Part shown: positions 59,761 through 64,000 of the stretch, piece by piece
Layout: every line of letters begins with the position of its first letter
How positions within the stretch are numbered: the stretch's first letter is position 1
Program-made: the position numbers and the translations under genes
Notes under the pieces: generated by a model
The model's input: the letters and a program-made list of their open reading frames with translations, nothing else
What the model was told of the DNA's origin: nothing
The model's database searches: none
Assembly: GCA_002431965.1 (NCBI GenBank)
Contig: DJEW01000001.1
Coordinates: forward strand, 14,816 to 78,815
Source of the DNA: Clostridiales bacterium UBA5888
Lineage (GTDB): Bacteria > Bacillota > Clostridia > Oscillospirales > Oscillospiraceae
Direction: 5' to 3'
DNA: 64,000 nt

Positions 59761-60465
59761 TCACTTTCCAAGGAAGTAATATATCCTTTTGTTGAAATCC
59801 GAAAATGGCTTGAGCACGCCTGCCCTGCGTATCGCCGCCGCTGCCGCGCCGAGATTCGGCGCGCGGTCCGTCATATTGTGACAGTCCGAACCCATGAAGT
59901 GTATCCGCCCCTCCGAGAGGTATTTCAGCGCCGTCGGGCGCGAGTCCTCATGGATGAAGAAGCTTGCGTTCACCTGTATGAGCACACGCCGCCCCTTCAC
60001 GCGCTCAAAGAGCATGTCGTCGCCGAGCATGCGCATATACCGGTCAATGTGCGCAATGACCGGTATGCAGGAGAGGTTTTGCCCCGTCTGCTCAATCTCG
60101 TCGAGCATCGTGTCCGACCAGCGCATCATCGGCGGCTCAACCAAGAGGCAGTTCGTGCTGCCCAGCGTCAGCTTTTTCAGCTCCTCCGCGCCGCTCATCC
60201 CCGGGAAGAACAGCACCTCCGCACCGAGATATATATCCGGGTATACCTGCACGGACTTCTCCGTCTCCGCGCACAGCTCCTCATACGCCGCCGCGCGGCG
60301 CGAAAGAAAGCGCTGCGGATCCTCCTGATCCGCATAGAAGTGCGAGGTCGCAAAGAGCACGTCCACGCCCTGCCTCACGCTCTCGCGCAGCATGCGCAGG
60401 CTCGTCTCCACGTTTTCCGCGCCGTCGTCCATGCCCGGTAATACATGCGAGTGAAAATCCACCAT
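59761..60465 (-). CDS. CpsB/YwqE-type tyrosine-protein phosphatase
   Basis: A 234-residue PHP-fold phosphatase with metal ligands in VDFHSHVLPGMDDGAEN, the ATSHFY block, ValAEV-like LGAEVLFF, IPVIAHIDRY and FMGSDCHN. It removes phosphate from the BY-kinase tyrosines, so sets the chain-length cycle. It follows cpsD by 6 bp and is followed by the LCP gene. Confidence 0.95.
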   Translation of the reverse strand: MVDFHSHVLPGMDDGAENVETSLRMLRESVRQGVDVLFATSHFYADQEDPQRFLSRRAAAYEELCAETEKSVQVYPDIYLGAEVLFFPGMSGAEELKKLTLGSTNCLLVEPPMMRWSDTMLDEIEQTGQNLSCIPVIAHIDRYMRMLGDDMLFERVKGRRVLIQVNASFFIHEDSRPTALKYLSEGRIHFMGSDCHNMTDRAPNLGAAAAAIRRAGVLKPFSDFNKRIYYFLGK

Positions 60466-60471
60466 GCTGTA

Positions 60472-61194
60472 TTAAGTATAGGCGCCGTACTGGTACTTTT
60501 TCCCCGCACCCTCGAGCGCGCCGTTGACCACAAAGCCCAATATGTTCACATGCGCAAATCTGAGCTGGTCAACGCAGTCGCGCAGGACGCCGCGCGGGCA
60601 GTTATTTTCGCGCATGACGACGATCATCCCATCGGTCTGCTTTGCAAGCGTCACCGCGTCTATGACCGCGCCCACGGGAGGCAGGTCGATGATGAGATAG
60701 TCATACGCCGAGCTCAGCGCCGAAACGAGCCGCTCCATCCGTCGGGAGTTCAGAAGCTCCGACGGGTTCTGCGGTATATCCCCGCCGGGGATGACGTCGA
60801 ACGCCGCCTCGCTCGTGCTGCTGTAATATTTCTGTATTGCAGAGGAGATGGAGTTCGTGTCGCCGAGGAGGTTGCTCAGCCCCGGGGACAGCTTGATCCC
60901 GAGCTTTGTGTTTATCGACGGGCGGCGCATATCCGCATCCACCAAAAGAACGCGCTTTCCAAGCTCCGACAGGGAGTAGGCAAGGTTGAGCGACACCGTG
61001 CTCTTGCCCTCGCTGGGCTGGGCGCTCGTGACGCCGATGACACGGCAGACTGCGTCACCCTCGTCAAAGGACATCATCACATTCGTCCTCAGGCGCTTGA
61101 ACGCCTCCTTTGCCGCGAAGCTCAGATTCTCGCATACCTGCTCACGGCTTCTCTGCGGCTTTTTGGGCTGAACCGCCGTTTTCTTTTCATCCAT
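60472..61194 (-). CDS. BY-kinase (CpsD type)
   Basis: A 240-residue cytoplasmic tyrosine kinase. Walker A AQPSEGKSTVSLNLA, Walker A' LVDADMRRPSI, Walker B LIIDLPPVGAV, and a C-terminal KKYQYGAYT with three Tyr that can be autophosphorylated. Works with the CpsC activator encoded just upstream. RBS GGAGAG within the cpsC end. Its body is closely similar to the kinase part of the fused protein at 57-58.5 kb. Confidence 0.95.
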   Translation of the reverse strand: MDEKKTAVQPKKPQRSREQVCENLSFAAKEAFKRLRTNVMMSFDEGDAVCRVIGVTSAQPSEGKSTVSLNLAYSLSELGKRVLLVDADMRRPSINTKLGIKLSPGLSNLLGDTNSISSAIQKYYSSTSEAAFDVIPGGDIPQNPSELLNSRRMERLVSALSSAYDYLIIDLPPVGAVIDAVTLAKQTDGMIVVMRENNCPRGVLRDCVDQLRFAHVNILGFVVNGALEGAGKKYQYGAYT

Positions 61195-61197
61195 GGC

Positions 61198-61971
61198 TCA
61201 CTTGCTCTCCTTTCCGCCGTAGTACGAGGAATAGTAATACCCCTTTTTCTCGCTCAGGCGCATATCCGGGATAAGCGCCAGCACCGGGATATCCGGGTAC
61301 AGCGCCTTGAGATCGTCCGCCGACGTGATGACGTCGTTGGTCTGCTCATTGACGATGTACTGCACCGTCACGACCGCCGCGCTGAGGAAAAGCCCCATCA
61401 GCACGCCGAGCGCGGTGTTCTTCACAAAGCTGGGCGAGGAGCGGTGCGCCGGAACGATGGCGTAGTCCACGATGCGCACGGAGCTGCCGTCCACAATCTC
61501 CGCTATTCTGTCGGGCAGGAGCTTTGCTATGGTGTTGGCTATAAGCTCCGCCTCCACCGGGCTCTCGCTCTCTACCGTGACATTGAACGCCGCCGTCCCC
61601 GTCACCGCCTCCGTCGTGATCATCTTTGAAAGCTGCTCATAGCTGTACGGCAGGTCTGCCGCCGCGATAACGTCCTCAAGCGTGGTTCTGGATTCGAGGA
61701 TGAATATGTACGTCGCCACAAGGGAATTCGACGCCGTCAGCTCGGACGAGGATATGGAAAAGCTCGTCGAGCCGAAGGAAAAGGAGCTGTTGTTGACGTA
61801 CATCGCCGCCGTCGCTTCGTACTTCGGCTTTATGAGAAACGCCGTCACTGCGAAGGTCGCCGCGCCCGCTATAAGCGCCGTGAGCACCAGCACCAGCGCC
61901 CTGCTCCACAGCACCTTCACAAGCGCCAGAAGGTCTATTTCTATTTCGTCGTTTTCTTTTCTTACTGCCAT
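61198..61971 (-). CDS. Chain-length determinant / BY-kinase activator (CpsC type)
   Basis: A 257-residue Wzz-type protein. An acidic start EIDLLALVKVLW, membrane helix near residues 22-42, an extracellular domain with FILESRTTLEDVIAAADLPYSYEQLSKMI, and a second helix near 185-205. The cytoplasmic tail (ALYPDIPVLALIPDMRLSEKK) activates the CpsD kinase. Its Gly/Ser/Phe-rich loop differs from that of the fused paralogue. Confidence 0.94.
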   Translation of the reverse strand: MAVRKENDEIEIDLLALVKVLWSRALVLVLTALIAGAATFAVTAFLIKPKYEATAAMYVNNSSFSFGSTSFSISSSELTASNSLVATYIFILESRTTLEDVIAAADLPYSYEQLSKMITTEAVTGTAAFNVTVESESPVEAELIANTIAKLLPDRIAEIVDGSSVRIVDYAIVPAHRSSPSFVKNTALGVLMGLFLSAAVVTVQYIVNEQTNDVITSADDLKALYPDIPVLALIPDMRLSEKKGYYYSSYYGGKESK

Positions 61972-61981
61972 TTAACGTTCC

Positions 61982-63277
61982 TCACTTCAGGCTGTTCTCT
62001 ATAACGCGGTCGAGATATTCCGGGTCGTCCTTGAGAAGAAGTCTTGTTGTCTCATTTATGTACAGCTCGCTCACGACCTCGTTGAAGTAACCCAGGCTGT
62101 CCATCCTGTCATACACGAGCTTGCCGATTAGCTGGTACGCCTTGCCGTTCAGCTCGGCGTTGCCGGACGCGCTGCGGAAGCTTGTCGGCACGATGCCGTA
62201 CCTGATGTCCTCCTCATCCTGCTTCGTCGGGGTCATCTCCGCATCTGTCAAACCATCCTCGCACAGATACTTGCGCACATTTATGTAATGATTGCCGAAC
62301 GCCTGCATCATCGCGGTGTCCACGGTGTCGAGGTTCAGCGTCGCGCCGTAGTTCCAGTACCCGCCTGCGGAGCACAGACCCAGCACGATGTAGCGGTCGC
62401 TGTTCTGCGTCTGCCGCGCGACGAGCGCCTTCGTCTGCTCCACAAGGTCGTTCACGTTGTCATACCCGCCGTATGTACCGATGCAGACGACGTGGATATA
62501 ATCCCTGTACATATCCGTGGCGGCTGTGGCGATGACCGTTCCCGCCGGGACATACGCCTCGCTCCCCGCCTCAACGCGGGCAAAGTAATATCTGCTTGTG
62601 GTATAGCCGTAATTCGTCTCCGAGCTGAGCGACAGCACGCCCTCTATGCCGTTGATGGTGACGTTGTTCACGCCGACGCTCCCGCCCGTGAGCGGTGCAA
62701 CGCTCCTGCCGTTCTGGCTGACGAGCGTGATCTCCACAGGCTCTGTCCCCGCGGGGATAGTAAAGTCCGCCGCCGTGACATACGGCACTACCCCGCTGCG
62801 GCCGAGAATGGTGTTCGTGTCCTCCTGTCCGCCGCCCATGTTCACCACCGGGATGCTGACCTTATAGTCGTCCCACTTCAAGCGCGCGTAATCGTCCGCG
62901 TTCTCTATGGAGCTGCGGAAGTCATAGATGTCGCAGATATATGCGTCTATATATTTCTGGAGGACATATGGGTAGGACACATTGCCGGACGATCCGGCGG
63001 TTATGCTGTCGCCCCAGCAGACTATGCCCGGCAGGTACTCCGCCACGGTCTGCATATCCTTTTCGTATTCGGCGTTTATCGCGTCAACACCCTCCTGCCG
63101 CGCTGCCGTCTGCTGCTGTTGCTGCTGTGAATACGCCTCTATGAGCTGCGCGTCCTGCTCCTCGGTCTTCTTATGCACCGAGAGCATCGCTATCGCCAGC
63201 CCTGCAAGGATAACGACGATGAGCACTGCGAGGATGATGTTGCGTATCGTATTTTTTCTGTAATTGTCTTCCCACAT
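61982..63277 (-). CDS. Membrane-anchored GDSL/SGNH-like protein of the polysaccharide locus
   Basis: A 431-residue protein. Helix at about 13-33, an extracytoplasmic Gln-rich coil (QQQQQQ), then an esterase-like domain with IVCWGDSITAGSSGNVSYP (catalytic Ser block I) near residue 85 and a later HVVCIGTYGGY/Asn-like block; a clear block V (DxxH) was not found, so activity is uncertain. Could O-acetylate or deacetylate the glycan. It opens the cps gene run after the recombinase-like gene. Confidence 0.75.
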   Translation of the reverse strand: MWEDNYRKNTIRNIILAVLIVVILAGLAIAMLSVHKKTEEQDAQLIEAYSQQQQQQTAARQEGVDAINAEYEKDMQTVAEYLPGIVCWGDSITAGSSGNVSYPYVLQKYIDAYICDIYDFRSSIENADDYARLKWDDYKVSIPVVNMGGGQEDTNTILGRSGVVPYVTAADFTIPAGTEPVEITLVSQNGRSVAPLTGGSVGVNNVTINGIEGVLSLSSETNYGYTTSRYYFARVEAGSEAYVPAGTVIATAATDMYRDYIHVVCIGTYGGYDNVNDLVEQTKALVARQTQNSDRYIVLGLCSAGGYWNYGATLNLDTVDTAMMQAFGNHYINVRKYLCEDGLTDAEMTPTKQDEEDIRYGIVPTSFRSASGNAELNGKAYQLIGKLVYDRMDSLGYFNEVVSELYINETTRLLLKDDPEYLDRVIENSLK

Positions 63278-63307
63278 ATTTTACTGTTCTCCGTTTTTTG
63301 CTGCAAT

Positions 63308-63919
63308 TTATTGTTCTTCCTTTGCCCAGCGCATGAAGCTGGACTGGCTTATGCCCAGTTCCCTTGCGGCGGCGCGGCTGGACAGAAGCCCGCTTTGCCA
63401 CTGCTCTTTCACTTTTTCAAAGTCCTTCGGTCGTTCCCGCCGCGGTCTGCCGAACTTTACGCCGCGCGCCTTTGCCGCCGCGATGCCGTCCGCCTGCCGC
63501 CGGCGCTGGAACGTATGCGTGTTGCAGCTGACATACTCCAGAAGCGCCGCGACAGTGTCCTCCACAGGCGCGCTGTTTTCCCGGCGCGTGTCCAGTTCAG
63601 GCAGTGCAGCCGCGACGACCGCCGCGCCGCATTCCTTTGTAATGCGCCGCCACTCCGCCGTGATCTCCTCCAGCGTGTCGCCCAGATGGTCCAGCCGTTC
63701 TATGACGAGCGTGTCGCCCCGGGACAATGCCGAGCACAGCTTTGCATACTCTGCCCGCTCCTCCGGCGCACCGTAGATGTCAATATACGTCCGTTCCTCC
63801 GGCACTGCGTATTCTCCTGCGATCTCCGCGCAGCGCTCCTGCTCCCCGGCATCATCCACGCGGAAGTATGCGTACATCCGGCCGCACTGCGTCCTGCTGC
63901 CGCCCTCACGTTCCTTCAT
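63308..63919 (-). CDS. Serine-recombinase-like protein with degenerate active site
   Basis: A 203-residue resolvase-fold protein. The N-terminal strand YAYFRVDD replaces the YARVS(T) catalytic Ser with Asp, and LVIERLDHLGDTLEEI lacks the two Arg of the usual LDRLGR. The C-terminus keeps a resolvase-type helix-turn-helix: GIAAAKARGVKFGRPRRERP, SSRAAARELGISQSSFMRWAKEEQ. It therefore probably binds DNA without cutting it. As the first gene before the cps run it may act as a locus regulator. Its start overlaps the tail of an upstream gene. Confidence 0.85.
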   Translation of the reverse strand: MKEREGGSRTQCGRMYAYFRVDDAGEQERCAEIAGEYAVPEERTYIDIYGAPEERAEYAKLCSALSRGDTLVIERLDHLGDTLEEITAEWRRITKECGAAVVAAALPELDTRRENSAPVEDTVAALLEYVSCNTHTFQRRRQADGIAAAKARGVKFGRPRRERPKDFEKVKEQWQSGLLSSRAAARELGISQSSFMRWAKEEQ

Positions 63920-64000
63920 TCTTCACTTCACTCACTATTCTTTTTTCTTCGGTAACTTCTTCGGGCTTTTCCGCGGGTTTTTGAACAAAATACTTGATTT
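63907..64000 (-). CDS. C-terminal end of an upstream gene (cut by window edge)
   Basis: Minus-strand open frame to the edge with a charged tail (QKPAEKPEEVTEEKRIVSEV) ending at TGA, which overlaps the recombinase-like start codon region by about 10 nt. The length is too short to identify a family; it could be chance, though overlap with the next start fits an operon. Confidence 0.4.

Overview
The window reads as chromosome of an anaerobic, spore-forming, fairly high-GC gut-type Clostridia, most likely Oscillospiraceae-like. This is inferred from an uninterrupted sigK, the Firmicutes order rimP-nusA-ylxR-ylxQ-infB-rbfA-nrnA-truB-ribF, CoA-dependent and glycyl-radical fermentation genes, AGGAGG-type ribosome binding sites and GC-rich codons. 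No prophage, insertion sequence or CRISPR array was seen.

Region 1 (1-24.1 kb) is catabolic. A plus-strand cluster holds a CoA ligase cut by the window edge, an MFS transporter, two tandem class III CoA transferases and two short-chain dehydrogenases. From remembered sequences, the ligase resembles BaiB, the transferases BaiF/BaiK and the second SDR the clostridial 7-alpha/12-alpha hydroxysteroid dehydrogenases, so this looks like the downstream part of a bai-like operon for bile acids or another sterol or hydrophobic carboxylate. A tRNA-Leu, an acyl-CoA dehydrogenase and a TRAP transporter with a structured leader follow. A minus-strand operon headed by a Crp/Fnr regulator (trigger-factor-like chaperone, arylamine N-acetyltransferase, TPR, DUF4037, DUF4125, small protein) faces a plus-strand hpdB-hpdC-hpdA-MFS operon. 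The hpd genes encode 4-hydroxyphenylacetate decarboxylase, which makes p-cresol; all key residues and iron-sulfur ligands are present.

Region 2 (24.1-47.8 kb) is mostly housekeeping: Na/Pi symporter, flavodoxin-like reductase, MgtE, AEC carrier, a DUF1643/nitrilase/Nudix chain, an isochorismatase-fold hydrolase, tmRNA next to smpB and a cyclophilin, a decayed SpoIIE-type phosphatase, a three-gene envelope cluster (flavoprotein, DUF6020, GtrA), the ribF-to-rimP translation operon behind a promoter and attenuator-like hairpin, a VanY-type carboxypeptidase and sigK.

Region 3 (47.8-64 kb, all minus strand) is a Wzx/Wzy-type polysaccharide locus. In transcription order: a serine-recombinase-like protein lacking its catalytic residues, a membrane-anchored GDSL-like protein, CpsC, CpsD, CpsB, an LCP ligase, a second CpsC-CpsD fusion, the priming sugar transferase, three GT2 enzymes (one with a G9 tract placed like a phase switch), an EpsG-type polymerase, a further glycosyltransferase, a wecB remnant and a flippase. 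The part from about 47.8 to 55.5 kb is clearly more AT-rich and looks acquired.
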